NCBI RefSeq assembly: GCF_947503045.1
Contig: NZ_CANNCF010000002.1
Location: 899,501-963,500, forward strand
Source of the DNA: an uncultured Tateyamaria sp.
GTDB taxonomy: Bacteria; Pseudomonadota; Alphaproteobacteria; Rhodobacterales; Rhodobacteraceae
Length of the DNA: 64,000 bases
Reading direction: 5' to 3'
A model generated the notes under the pieces. It did not search any database. It was not told where the DNA came from and saw nothing but the letters and a program-made list of their open reading frames with translations. Shown piece after piece: positions 18,362 to 27,091 of this stretch (its first letter is position 1; every line of letters begins with the position of its first letter). Both the position numbers and the translations under genes were made by a program.

Positions 18362-19537
18362 ATGGCTGACGCGCCGATCACTCAGGATGTTTTGACGATC
18401 CCCCGGAAACTGCCGGATGGGCCCGTGAACCTAGTCGGTCTCACACGTGCTGCGATGCGCGATGCGCTGATCGCCCATGGTACGCCGGAAAAGCAGGCCA
18501 AGATGCGGGTCGGGCAGATCTGGCAATGGATCTATCAGTGGGGTGTGCGCGACTTTGCCGTGATGACCAACCTGTCCAAGGCCTATCGCGCCGAACTGGC
18601 AGAGAAGTTCGTCATCGAAATCCCCGAGGTCGTGTCCAAGCAGGTGAGCGAGGACGGCACGCGCAAATGGCTGGTCCGTATCGCAGGCGGGCATGAGGTT
18701 GAAGTCGTCTATATCCCCGAAGAAGGGCGCGGCACGTTGTGCATTTCCAGCCAAGTGGGCTGCACCCTGACCTGTTCGTTTTGCCATACCGGCACCCAAA
18801 AGCTGGTGCGCAACCTGACGGCGGGCGAGATCATTGGGCAGGTCATGATGGCCCGTGATGATCTGAACGAATGGCCCGTGCCGGGCGCGCCCAAGGATGA
18901 AACCCGGTTGCTGTCCAACATCGTTTTGATGGGCATGGGCGAGCCGCTTTATAACTTTGAGAACGTGCGCGACGCGATGAAGATCGCGATGGACGAAGAG
19001 GGCATCCAGCTCAGCCGTCGTCGCATCACCCTGTCGACCAGCGGCGTCGTGCCCGAAATCGAGCGCACGGCAAACGAGATCGGATGCCAGTTGGCGGTGT
19101 CCTTTCATGCAACCACGGACGAAGTCCGCAACACGCTGGTGCCCATCAACAAACGCTGGAATATCGAGGTGCTGCTGGAGGCCCTGCGTGCCTATCCACG
19201 CGGGCGCAATTCCGAGCGGATCACTTTCGAATACGTGATGCTGCACGGTGTAAATGACAGCGACGAAGATGCGCGCCGTCTGGTCAAGCTGATCGACGGC
19301 ATTCCGGCCAAGATCAACCTGATTCCGTTCAACGAATGGCCCGGTGCGCCCTATACTCGGAGTTCAAACAACCGCATCCGCGCCTTTGCCGACATCATCT
19401 ACAAGGCCGGTTATGCCAGCCCGATCCGCACGCCACGGGGCGAGGACATCATGGCCGCCTGTGGTCAGTTGAAATCCGCGACCGAACGCGCCCGCAAAAG
19501 CCGGGCGCAAATTGCGGCGGATGCAGGCCTGGGTTGA
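18362..19537 (+). CDS. rlmN: 23S rRNA/tRNA (adenine-C2)-methyltransferase RlmN
   Basis: Radical-SAM enzyme methylating C2 of A2503 in 23S rRNA and A37 in some tRNAs. It has 391 residues. The radical-SAM cluster motif CxxxCxxC is at Cys134, Cys138 and Cys141 ([12 protein letters not shown]). [39 protein letters not shown] and the C-terminal methyl-carrying Cys in DIMAACGQL (about residue 372) are present. It stands alone with its own upstream region. The C-terminal tail is rich in Arg and Lys, as usual for rRNA contact. Confidence 0.97.
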   Translation: MADAPITQDVLTIPRKLPDGPVNLVGLTRAAMRDALIAHGTPEKQAKMRVGQIWQWIYQWGVRDFAVMTNLSKAYRAELAEKFVIEIPEVVSKQVSEDGTRKWLVRIAGGHEVEVVYIPEEGRGTLCISSQVGCTLTCSFCHTGTQKLVRNLTAGEIIGQVMMARDDLNEWPVPGAPKDETRLLSNIVLMGMGEPLYNFENVRDAMKIAMDEEGIQLSRRRITLSTSGVVPEIERTANEIGCQLAVSFHATTDEVRNTLVPINKRWNIEVLLEALRAYPRGRNSERITFEYVMLHGVNDSDEDARRLVKLIDGIPAKINLIPFNEWPGAPYTRSSNNRIRAFADIIYKAGYASPIRTPRGEDIMAACGQLKSATERARKSRAQIAADAGLG

Positions 19538-19651
19538 AATTCTTCCCGATCCGGACACAATTGGTCCCAACAATTTCCAGAACGTGAACGATTGTCGCCA
19601 TGCTGCGCGGCAAAAGTGCCTTCACGCATTTTGCGTATCTGGAGAAGAACC

Positions 19652-19864
19652 ATGTCGATCATTTCGAACCAAGACGAATTTGCACAGGCGCAAGTCCTTG
19701 AATTTGTCATCACCGAGCGCAGCAAGACCCTGTCGCGTCGTGAGTGGAAACACCGCCTGGCCGGTTTTGGCTATGCTATCCGCGAAACGGACGCGGGCGA
19801 CGTTGTGCAATCCCTGATCGGGGCCAAGGACATTTGCGTCCTGCCCGCCGCACTGTCTGCCTGA
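19652..19864 (+). CDS. Small unknown protein, 70 residues
   Basis: Starts MSIISNQDEFAQ at an ATG with GGAGAAG five bases upstream. The sequence is compact and mixed: FVITERSKTLSRREWKHRLAGFGYAIRETDAGDVVQSLIGAKDICVLPA. There is no signal peptide or membrane segment. It looks like a small folded cytosolic protein; the family is not recognised. It follows rlmN by 114 bp and is convergent with the LOG gene. Confidence 0.7.
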   Translation: MSIISNQDEFAQAQVLEFVITERSKTLSRREWKHRLAGFGYAIRETDAGDVVQSLIGAKDICVLPAALSA

Positions 19865-19880
19865 ACACCTGAATTGGGCG

Positions 19881-20723
19881 TCAGCGGCCCGGCACTTCGC
19901 CGCGTTTTGCCGTCGGGCCCCAATTGTCGATGATGTCGATGGCTTCGGCTGCGCTGTCGACAAATCGGAACAGGTCCAGATCGTCGGCTGAAATCGTGCC
20001 TGCATCGGCCAGCGCGCCCCAGTTCACGATCTTTTCCCAGAATTCACGACCAAAGAGCAGGAAGGGCACACGCTCCATCCGGCCGGTCTGGATCAGGGTC
20101 AGCGATTCAAACAATTCGTCCAGCGTTCCAAAGCCGCCCGGAAAGACGCAGATCGCCCGGGCGCGCATCAGAAAGTGCATCTTGCGGATCGCGAAATAGT
20201 GGAAGTTGAAGGCCAGATCGGGAGTCACAAAGGAATTCGGCGCCTGTTCGAACGGCAACACGATGTTCAGTCCGATAGACCGCCCGCCCGCATCATAGGC
20301 GCCGCGGTTGCCCGCCTCCATCACGCCGGGGCCGCCGCCCGTGACCACGACGTTTTCGGTGCCGCCAGACTCCATCGACTTTTCCGTCATCAGCCGGGCA
20401 AAGCTGCGCGCCTCGTCATAGAAATGCGACAGGTCCGCCAGTGTCTTGGTGCGTGCCTTGTCCTTGTCCACGGGGTCGGGGATGCGCGCGCCGCCGAACA
20501 TGACGATGGTGGATTCGATGCCCGCCTCGTTCATCAGCATTTCCGGCTTGAGCAATTCCAGCTGCAACCGGACGGGGCGCAATTCGTCCCGGCACATGAA
20601 TTCGTCATCAGCAAACGCCAACGGATAGGACGGCGACCGGGTCTGTGGCGTGTCGGGCACCCCTTCGGCCGCCTTGCGGTCGGTATGGGCGTCTCGAAAC
20701 GGGCTGTGGCGGTCGTCTTTCAT
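19881..20723 (-). CDS. LOG-family (TIGR00730-like) nucleotide phosphoribohydrolase
   Basis: Rossmann-fold protein of 280 residues related to LOG enzymes, which release a base from nucleoside 5'-monophosphates. The family motif PGGFGTLDE is present, with [22 protein letters not shown] and [11 protein letters not shown] before it. The extra N-terminal 75 residues (polar, with [18 protein letters not shown]) mark the longer subgroup. The ATG at 20723 follows AAAGGAG. The true substrate in bacteria is often not cytokinin nucleotides, so this is named by family only. Confidence 0.85.
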   Translation of the reverse strand: MKDDRHSPFRDAHTDRKAAEGVPDTPQTRSPSYPLAFADDEFMCRDELRPVRLQLELLKPEMLMNEAGIESTIVMFGGARIPDPVDKDKARTKTLADLSHFYDEARSFARLMTEKSMESGGTENVVVTGGGPGVMEAGNRGAYDAGGRSIGLNIVLPFEQAPNSFVTPDLAFNFHYFAIRKMHFLMRARAICVFPGGFGTLDELFESLTLIQTGRMERVPFLLFGREFWEKIVNWGALADAGTISADDLDLFRFVDSAAEAIDIIDNWGPTAKRGEVPGR

Positions 20724-20842
20724 GCGGCGATGCTCCTTTGGCTGTCCCAAGGGGTAGCGCGCGCAGGCAGGCTTGCCCAGATGTGATTGCACCGGGCCAC
20801 GGATTGTTGTCTAAGCGCCGCGATCAATTGGGGAGATTGCCG

Positions 20843-21670
20843 ATGTCCAACGCACAGCTTGAAACCGCCGTCGAAGCCGCCTGGGAGGCCCGTGACGCCA
20901 TCACGTCCGCCACCACCGGCGAAACCCGCGACGCCATCGAAGAGACGCTGCACGCGCTCGACAGTGGCTCGCTGCGCGTGGCGGAAAAGCGGGACAGCGG
21001 CGACTGGCATGTGAACCAGTGGGCGAAAAAGGCTGTGTTGCTGGGTTTTCGCATCAAGGACATGGAACATCAGCAGGGTGGCCCACAGGGTGGCGGCTGG
21101 TGGGACAAGGTCGATTCCAAGTTCAAAGGCTGGGGCGACAGCCAGTGGCAGGATGCCGGGTTCCGCGCTGTGCCCAACTGTGTGGTGCGCAAGTCGGCCT
21201 ACATTGCCCCCGGCGTGGTTTTGATGCCGTCCTTTGTAAACCTCGGCGCTTATGTGGATTCCGGCACCATGGTCGACACGTGGGCGACTGTCGGCTCCTG
21301 CGCGCAAATCGGCAAGAACGTGCACCTGTCCGGCGGCGTCGGGATCGGCGGCGTGCTTGAGCCCATGCAGGCGGGGCCCACTATCATCGAAGATGACTGT
21401 TTCATCGGGGCGCGGTCCGAAGTGGTCGAAGGCTGCATCGTCCGCGAAGGGTCCGTTCTGGGCATGGGCGTGTTCATCGGTCAGTCGACCAAGATCGTGG
21501 ATCGCGAAACGGGCGAGTTCACCTATGGCGAAGTGCCCGCCGGTTCGGTTGTGGTTGCCGGGTCGATGCCGTCCAAGAACGGGGTGAACCTCTATTGCGC
21601 TGTGATCGTGAAAAAGGTCGATGCACGGACACGGTCCAAGACATCGATCAACGAGCTGTTGCGTGACTGA
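20843..21670 (+). CDS. dapD: Tetrahydrodipicolinate N-succinyltransferase DapD
   Basis: Succinyl-CoA-dependent acyltransferase of the lysine/diaminopimelate pathway. It has 275 residues from the ATG at 20843 with GGGGAG upstream. The N-terminal helical part ([28 protein letters not shown]) is followed by a left-handed beta helix built of hexapeptide repeats ([40 protein letters not shown]). [11 protein letters not shown] and [19 protein letters not shown] are typical. The stop is overlapped by a small gene. dapE is downstream on the same strand but 2.9 kb away beyond the two Hint genes. Confidence 0.97.
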   Translation: MSNAQLETAVEAAWEARDAITSATTGETRDAIEETLHALDSGSLRVAEKRDSGDWHVNQWAKKAVLLGFRIKDMEHQQGGPQGGGWWDKVDSKFKGWGDSQWQDAGFRAVPNCVVRKSAYIAPGVVLMPSFVNLGAYVDSGTMVDTWATVGSCAQIGKNVHLSGGVGIGGVLEPMQAGPTIIEDDCFIGARSEVVEGCIVREGSVLGMGVFIGQSTKIVDRETGEFTYGEVPAGSVVVAGSMPSKNGVNLYCAVIVKKVDARTRSKTSINELLRD

Positions 21671-22028
21671 TACGGGCAAAAAGCCAAAGAAACCGTCGCG
21701 GCAACAGGTCTTTACCCTTGTGGTGCAGATTGGCCGCAAGACGGGTGATGGGCTGCCCATGGATGCAACCGGTGCGGCACTGATGTGCTATGCCAGCGGT
21801 GTGGACGAGGCCGAGGCGGTGCGCGAAACCGTCGCCTTGCTGAAACAGGCGGACACGGCCCCATTGGATGTGACGGGCTATGGCACTGTTGCCGATCGCG
21901 AGGCTGAAGGGCACGAGATTGGCGATGATGAACGCGAACTGATGCAGCGGGCGCTTGATGAAAACTCGGTGATTGTTGCCCAGATGACCCCGTTCTTTGG
22001 TGACGAAGACGAGGCAGACGACGCCTAG
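21663..22028 (+). CDS. Unknown small protein overlapping dapD
   Basis: Frame beginning with GTG at 21663, inside the last codons of dapD (8-base overlap), giving 121 residues. The N-terminus is basic ([16 protein letters not shown]) and the rest acidic, ending [12 protein letters not shown] patterned part ([41 protein letters not shown]) suggests a small alpha-beta domain. Not recognised. Overlap implies coupling to dapD. Its TAG stop shares CTAG with the stop of the opposing Hint gene (22025-22028). Confidence 0.65.
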   Translation: MTDTGKKPKKPSRQQVFTLVVQIGRKTGDGLPMDATGAALMCYASGVDEAEAVRETVALLKQADTAPLDVTGYGTVADREAEGHEIGDDERELMQRALDENSVIVAQMTPFFGDEDEADDA

Positions 22029-23104
22029 GCGGCGCGCTGGTCCAGCAGGGTGATCGCCTCGAACGGGCGCAGCACCTGATGAAAGGGTTTGGCGTGTTCG
22101 GGCAGCAGGCGGCTGGGCACATCCGACAGGACACTGGCGGCCAACCGAACCTCATCACGGCGAATCCGACCGATATAGAGACTTTCCACCGCGCATCCGG
22201 CAGCAATTAGAACTTCGTGACCGGGCAAGACCACCTGCACATATTCGACCGTCGCGCAGGACGCGGCCCACGTGGCAGCCGCGCCATTCACCACGTGGCG
22301 GGCGGGCACCAGTACGGCCTCTTGACCAAAGTTGTATTCCACCTCGGACCCCTGTAGCACCAGCCGCTGCTCCGGGGCGACGATGATGTCCCGGGTGAGG
22401 CCGAAATAGGGGGCGCGCAGACGCACGGGGGCAAAGCTGCCGCGGGCCGGCACGCGCGTGCGCACCACGTTCAGGACTGGAACAATGGTGTCGCAATCGG
22501 TCAGCACCGTGTCTCCGCGCTGTAAATCACCTGCGTTGCGATAGCCGTCGGGCGTCGCGATGGGAGTGGCGGGATGCAGGGTTGGCATCGGGCCCACGGG
22601 GGCAATGTCAGTGGACAGTGCGCCAAACAGCACGTCCTTGGACAGCGACCGGCATTCGCTCCCCAGCATCAGGTCGCGCATGTCATTGGCAATCAGTGGG
22701 CGCGGCGCATCGACCATCGCGGTCAGGGTTTGCCCGCCCTCGGGCTGCTCAAGCGCCAGACGCGCCCAGCCGGTCGGGATGTCCCAGGCATAGGTGACCC
22801 GCAGCGAGTGCGCGCGCCCGTCGCCGGACCATTGCCGGGCTGTATGAATGACGTCTTCGTTGTGGCGGTGCACCATGGCAATGCCACCGCCGGGAATGGC
22901 GCGAAACACAAGGTCGCGTGGCCACGGAAACTGGTGCGATATGCCCAAAAGGTCATGCGGACGGATCTGCCCCGGAACACGTGTTTCAAGCATCACCGTA
23001 CCGCGGTGGAGCAGTTTGGGCAGCGGCATCTTGGTGCGATCACCGTTCAGCCCGGACGGGGCAAAGCGCCCTTCCTGATGGTCCGTCAGTCCAATCCAGC
23101 TCAT
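22025..23104 (-). CDS. Degenerate Hint-domain protein (nucleophile Cys replaced)
   Basis: A 359-residue protein whose C-terminal half follows the Hint_2 pattern of its upstream neighbour: IATPDG, GDLQRGDTVLT, GSFAPVRLRAPYFGLTRDIIVAP, NFGQEAVLVPARHVVNG and VEYVQVVLPGHEVLIAAGCAVES. Where the neighbour has [12 protein letters not shown], this one has PTLHPATPIATP, so the expected nucleophilic Cys is Thr (about residue 176). The neighbour's SPLHRVLI is APEQRLVL, so a His is also lost. No signal peptide is seen. The ATG at 23104 overlaps the stop of the preceding gene (ATGA), so the two are coupled. Autocleavage is unlikely. Role unknown, perhaps assisting its partner. Confidence 0.78.
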   Translation of the reverse strand: MSWIGLTDHQEGRFAPSGLNGDRTKMPLPKLLHRGTVMLETRVPGQIRPHDLLGISHQFPWPRDLVFRAIPGGGIAMVHRHNEDVIHTARQWSGDGRAHSLRVTYAWDIPTGWARLALEQPEGGQTLTAMVDAPRPLIANDMRDLMLGSECRSLSKDVLFGALSTDIAPVGPMPTLHPATPIATPDGYRNAGDLQRGDTVLTDCDTIVPVLNVVRTRVPARGSFAPVRLRAPYFGLTRDIIVAPEQRLVLQGSEVEYNFGQEAVLVPARHVVNGAAATWAASCATVEYVQVVLPGHEVLIAAGCAVESLYIGRIRRDEVRLAASVLSDVPSRLLPEHAKPFHQVLRPFEAITLLDQRAA

Positions 23105-24684
23105 GCAGCGGCCCGTGCCGTCCGCCATAAGGTCGCTTCGTACCCTTTGAGCATGCGACGCGCAGCCGGGCTGTAGCCTTTACCCGTTTGCGGGTCTAAT
23201 TCAGGGAAAATGGCGCAAATCTCGTCGACCACCTGCGATTCGAGGCTGTTGACGATTTGTGGTCCGGGCAAGAAGCTTTCGGTGGCCAGCCCTTCCGAAA
23301 ACACCACCTGATGTCTGTCGAACAGAAGGTGGACATAGGTGACCGCGCCGCCCGTGACGCGCGTAACGGAGTGGTCGTTGACCAGATCCTTGGCGGCGAC
23401 AAGAACCTCGGCCTCGCCAAACAAAAGCTCGGCGAGACTGTCGCGGATCAGCACGCGATGGAGCGGCGAGACCTGAACGTCGTGGCGCGCACCAAACGTG
23501 CCTGCGCGAATGAGAATCGGGGCAAATGCGCCTTCGGCCGCAACCTCGCGGGTGCCCACCCAGCGCAGTTCCTGCGGTCCGTCATCTTGCGTCAGAACCA
23601 GATCACCGGGGGCGAGGTTCTGCACCTCGATATCCCCGTTGGGTGTCGCAATCTTTGTCCCGGCGACAAAACACGGAATGGAGGTGGCATTCACGAAACC
23701 AGTGTCAGTGTTGACCCCGTCGGTGATGGCGTAAGTAAAGTTGAAGTCTTCTTCGTCGCCGTCCCCGGTCACGGTGAACTCGCCACCGGCGCCCAGTGTC
23801 ACGGTCTGCCCGGTAGGTAGGGTGATCGTGCTGCCGACAGTCACAGCCTGACCGTTGATATGGGTCACAGTCAGCGTCGAATTGGACGGGCTGACATCGT
23901 TGTCGAGGACGTTGACTGTCTCGGACCCGTTCGGGTTCACGATGATATTGTCCGTGATCGCGATAAGCTCGGTCTGGACCGAATTGGCGGCGATCATCAG
24001 GTTGGAATCAAAGGTACTGTCGCTGACATCCGCAATCCCGATGCGGATCGAGCTCACTTCATTGGGATTCACCTTCATCGTCAGGGTCAACGTCACAGTG
24101 AACCCGTCCATCTCGGTGTTGAAATCGTCGCCGGTGTTGTCGACGAACAGGTTGGTGTTGTTGGTCTCGTTGACGTTGCCCGGATCGATATCGCCGTTGC
24201 CGACTTCCATCTCGACCAGCTGACCATTGACCCAAACGCCGACAAAGTCCTGAAAGATCGAGTTCTGGAATTCCGGGTATTCTTCGGAACTGAACACGAA
24301 TTGCATCGTCATCAGGTCGTTGTCGGGGATGAAATCGACATCCAGATAGGACGCATCAAAGGTGCGCGTTCCCGCGGCTTCGTTGAAGTCGCTGTTGTTG
24401 TTTTCGCCAAGTGTGTTGGTCGAGGTGCTGGTGGATTGGTTCGCCTCGCCGGACGAGTTGGTGTAGTCCTCGGCCTCGCCCGTGGAGAGGATGACCCCGC
24501 GTTTGCCGGGCGTCGATCCGAGTGACGAGTTCCTGTCGACTTCAAAGATGCCGGCGCTGTCGATATCGCCCGTGTACGATGCCGAGACGACCTCGACTCC
24601 ATTGCCGAAAATGGTGCTTGCCATTTCTGTGGCGTCGGTGCCTTCGCGCACCGTTTTGATCGGAATTTCCGACGCTGTAACCAT
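23101..24684 (-). CDS. Choice-of-anchor L / Hint-domain surface protein
   Basis: A 527-residue, strongly acidic protein without a classical signal peptide. Residues about 1-245 fit the choice-of-anchor L module ([50 protein letters not shown]). About 255-335 is a beta-rich repeat of the Ig/cadherin type ([19 protein letters not shown]). About 337-480 is a Hint_2 domain with intact [12 protein letters not shown] (Cys near 339), [22 protein letters not shown] and [18 protein letters not shown]. Such proteins are typically secreted by type I systems and Hint may self-process. GAGGTGGG precedes the ATG. The first 165 bp upstream lead to a CtrA-type box. Confidence 0.86.
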   Translation of the reverse strand: MVTASEIPIKTVREGTDATEMASTIFGNGVEVVSASYTGDIDSAGIFEVDRNSSLGSTPGKRGVILSTGEAEDYTNSSGEANQSTSTSTNTLGENNNSDFNEAAGTRTFDASYLDVDFIPDNDLMTMQFVFSSEEYPEFQNSIFQDFVGVWVNGQLVEMEVGNGDIDPGNVNETNNTNLFVDNTGDDFNTEMDGFTVTLTLTMKVNPNEVSSIRIGIADVSDSTFDSNLMIAANSVQTELIAITDNIIVNPNGSETVNVLDNDVSPSNSTLTVTHINGQAVTVGSTITLPTGQTVTLGAGGEFTVTGDGDEEDFNFTYAITDGVNTDTGFVNATSIPCFVAGTKIATPNGDIEVQNLAPGDLVLTQDDGPQELRWVGTREVAAEGAFAPILIRAGTFGARHDVQVSPLHRVLIRDSLAELLFGEAEVLVAAKDLVNDHSVTRVTGGAVTYVHLLFDRHQVVFSEGLATESFLPGPQIVNSLESQVVDEICAIFPELDPQTGKGYSPAARRMLKGYEATLWRTARAAA

Positions 24685-24848
24685 GTTCTGCCCACCTCAG
24701 GGCCGACGACAGAACAGGCGCAGCGCACGCGGTTTGATCGCGTGTCAGATCGTGCTGATTTTCGCACATATGTGGTCACACGTTGGCGACCGGACTGCTG
24801 ATGCCCTGCCTCGGGCTGTATTATTATCCGTTAACTCTAGCACAAAAA

Positions 24849-24863
24849 TTAACCTCCTGTTAA
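24849..24863. promoter_or_regulatory. Perfect CtrA-type box TTAA-N7-TTAA
   Basis: TTAACCTCCTGTTAA matches the full alphaproteobacterial CtrA consensus. It sits in the 244-bp divergent gap between the Hint gene pair and dapE. A direct repeat GTTAACTCT (24830-24838 and 24859-24867) adds a further TTAA. It could drive the Hint genes, dapE, or both. Confidence 0.55.
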
Positions 24864-24928
24864 CTCTCTTGTTGTGCCAACGTGCCGAAATCGCGACCTT
24901 TTCGCCACAACTTGCAGTAGGAACTTCC

Positions 24929-26074
24929 ATGACTCCCATTGATCCCGTTGCGTTGACTGCAGACTTGGTCCGTTGCGAATCCGTGACGCCGGCTGATGGT
25001 GGTGCCCTGGATGTTCTGCACGATCTGTTGTCGGGCGAAGGGTTTGATTGCGCTTGGGCGGACCGTGGCGGGGTCCGCAATCTGTTCGCCCGCTGGGGCC
25101 CCAAGGGCCATGCGCGCAGCTTTGGCTTTAACGGTCATACTGATGTCGTTCCGGTCGGGGATGCGGCGGCGTGGTCGATGCCCCCGTTTGGCGCAGAGGT
25201 GAGCGATGGCATCATGTACGGGCGCGGAACGACGGACATGAAATCCGGTGTCGCAGCCTTTGCTGCCGCCGCCGTGGATTTCGTGCGCGCCACGCCCCCC
25301 GACGGGGCCGTGATCCTCGCGATCACCGGCGATGAGGAAGGCGACGCAGCCGACGGCACCACGGCGCTGCTGGATCATATGAAGAAGACAGGCGAAGCGA
25401 TGAGCGTCTGTCTGGTGGGCGAGCCGACCTGCCCCGAGACCATGGGCGAGATGATGAAGATTGGGCGGCGTGGGTCGATGACGGCGTGGTTCACCGTGAC
25501 CGGCACTCAGGGCCATTCGGCCTATCCCCACCGCGCCAACAACCCTTTGCCGCCGTTGATGCGGCTGATGGATCAGTTGGCGACACACGAGTTGGACAAG
25601 GGGACCGACCACTTTGATGCCTCCACCCTAGCGATCGTGACCGTGGATTCGGGCAACCCGGCCACAAATGTGATCCCCGCGCAGGCGCGTGGCACCGTCA
25701 ACATCCGGTTCAATGACATCCATAGTGGTGGCAGCCTGTCGGCTTGGTTGCGTGCGCAGGCCGACGCGGTTGCGACGACTTACGGAGTTGAGATTGATGT
25801 GCGGATCAAAATCTCGGGCGAGAGTTTTCTCACCCCGCCCGGCCCGCTGTCCGACCTCGTGGCCAAGGCTGTTAAGGCCGAAACTGGCGTGACCCCGGTG
25901 CTGAGCACCAGTGGCGGCACGTCCGATGCCCGCTTTGTCAAAGATCACTGCCCGGTTGTCGAATTCGGTCTTGTCGGGCAGTCAATGCACAAGGTGGATG
26001 AACACGTACGCGTCGACCATATCCACCAACTCAAAGCGATCTATGGCCGCATTTTGCGAGACTATTTCGAATGA
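24929..26074 (+). CDS. dapE: Succinyl-diaminopimelate desuccinylase DapE
   Basis: Zinc-dependent M20 hydrolase of the lysine pathway, cleaving N-succinyl-LL-diaminopimelate; it works with DapD upstream. The ATG at 24929 ([14 protein letters not shown]) has AGGAAC just upstream, giving 381 residues; the frame extends further upstream but without family sequence. Metal ligands are visible in [12 protein letters not shown] (His, Asp), [10 protein letters not shown] (Asp), ITGDEEGDA (catalytic and bridging Glu), VGEPTC (Glu) and GQSMHKVDE (His). [12 protein letters not shown] marks the dimerisation domain. It overlaps the GNAT gene by ATGA. Confidence 0.97.
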   Translation: MTPIDPVALTADLVRCESVTPADGGALDVLHDLLSGEGFDCAWADRGGVRNLFARWGPKGHARSFGFNGHTDVVPVGDAAAWSMPPFGAEVSDGIMYGRGTTDMKSGVAAFAAAAVDFVRATPPDGAVILAITGDEEGDAADGTTALLDHMKKTGEAMSVCLVGEPTCPETMGEMMKIGRRGSMTAWFTVTGTQGHSAYPHRANNPLPPLMRLMDQLATHELDKGTDHFDASTLAIVTVDSGNPATNVIPAQARGTVNIRFNDIHSGGSLSAWLRAQADAVATTYGVEIDVRIKISGESFLTPPGPLSDLVAKAVKAETGVTPVLSTSGGTSDARFVKDHCPVVEFGLVGQSMHKVDEHVRVDHIHQLKAIYGRILRDYFE

Positions 26075-26493
26075 ATTGGGTGATTTCGCAAACTGAGGAC
26101 CTGACCACATGTCACGCCCTGCGCCGCACCGTGTTCATCGAGGAACAAGGGGTGAGCGAAGCGGACGAAGTTGATGGGCGCGACGGAGATGCGCTGCATG
26201 TGTTGGCAATATTGGACGGCAAAGCGCTGGGCTGTGCACGGATTCTGGTGTCGGGCGATACGGCCAAGATTGGCCGGGTTTGCGTGCTTAAGGAAGCGCG
26301 CGGCACCGGGTTGGGGGCGGCCATCATCGTCGGATGTCTGGACGTCGCGCGAGCGCAACCCGGTGTGACGCGCGCCAAACTGGGGGCCCAAACGCACGCG
26401 CTGTCCTTTTATGAAAAACTGGGCTTCGCGGCGTTTGGCCCGATCTATGACGACGCAGGCATTCCACACCGCGATATGGAACGGGCTCTTTGA
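26071..26493 (+). CDS. GNAT-family N-acetyltransferase
   Basis: Acetyl-CoA-dependent acetyltransferase of 140 residues. [22 protein letters not shown] is the N-terminal signature of the ElaA/YjcF-like group, and [18 protein letters not shown] carries the pyrophosphate-binding R/Q-x-x-G-x-G/A loop. [24 protein letters not shown] is the C-terminal block. The substrate is unknown. It is coupled to dapE upstream by ATGA and to the next gene by TTGA. Confidence 0.87.
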   Translation: MNWVISQTEDLTTCHALRRTVFIEEQGVSEADEVDGRDGDALHVLAILDGKALGCARILVSGDTAKIGRVCVLKEARGTGLGAAIIVGCLDVARAQPGVTRAKLGAQTHALSFYEKLGFAAFGPIYDDAGIPHRDMERAL

Positions 26494-27059
26494 GGCCGAC
26501 CCTCGTGATCATGCTGAAGGTGCCGCGTGCGGGACGGGTCAAAACGCGGCTGGGCCGGGATATCGGAATGGTGCCCGCCGCATGGTGGTTTCGCCATCAG
26601 GTGCGGCGATTGCTGCGCCAGATCCGTGATCCGCGATGGGACGTTGTCCTTGCCGTTGCACCTGACATCGAGGGTATGATGAGCCGCTGTTGGGATGCCG
26701 AATTTGCGCGTTGGCCACAAGGCGGTGGCGATCTGGGGGATCGGATGGTCCGTATGATGCGCCGCGCGCGTGGGCCTGTCTGTGTGATTGGAGCGGATAT
26801 TCCCGGCATCACCCGTGCGCATATCGCCGAAGGGTTTGCCACACTGGGCCGCAACGACGTGGTGTTCGGCCCCGCGCCTGATGGGGGATATTGGCTGATT
26901 GGTGCCAGGTTAGGGTCTGTTTTGCGCCAAAACGTGCTGGACAATGTACGCTGGTCTTCGGTCCATGCACTGGCGGACAGCCGCGCGGCCTTTGCCGGGA
27001 AACGCATCGCTTTGATCCGCACTCTGGCCGATGTGGATCGGGCTGACGATTTGCCATGA
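26490..27059 (+). CDS. DUF2064 / TIGR04282-like nucleotidyl- or glycosyltransferase
   Basis: A 189-residue protein of the DUF2064 family, which has a nucleotide-diphospho-sugar transferase fold. MLKVPRAGRVKTRLGRDIG is the N-terminal nucleotide-binding segment, IGADIPGITRAHI carries the Asp of the fold, and FGPAPDGGYWLIG follows. The start is a TTG that overlaps the previous stop (TTGA); starting at the internal ATG (26511) would remove conserved residues. Function unknown. Third gene of the dapE-GNAT-DUF2064 unit. Confidence 0.82.
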   Translation: MRPTLVIMLKVPRAGRVKTRLGRDIGMVPAAWWFRHQVRRLLRQIRDPRWDVVLAVAPDIEGMMSRCWDAEFARWPQGGGDLGDRMVRMMRRARGPVCVIGADIPGITRAHIAEGFATLGRNDVVFGPAPDGGYWLIGARLGSVLRQNVLDNVRWSSVHALADSRAAFAGKRIALIRTLADVDRADDLP

Positions 27060-27091
27060 CGCCATATGGTGTGCGTGCTACCTGATGCGGC

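Noticed and set aside
24482-24928. In-frame upstream extension of dapE by about 149 residues
   Set aside because: It runs antisense through the Hint gene and promoter region; dapE homology begins at the ATG at 24929, which has its own ribosome binding site.
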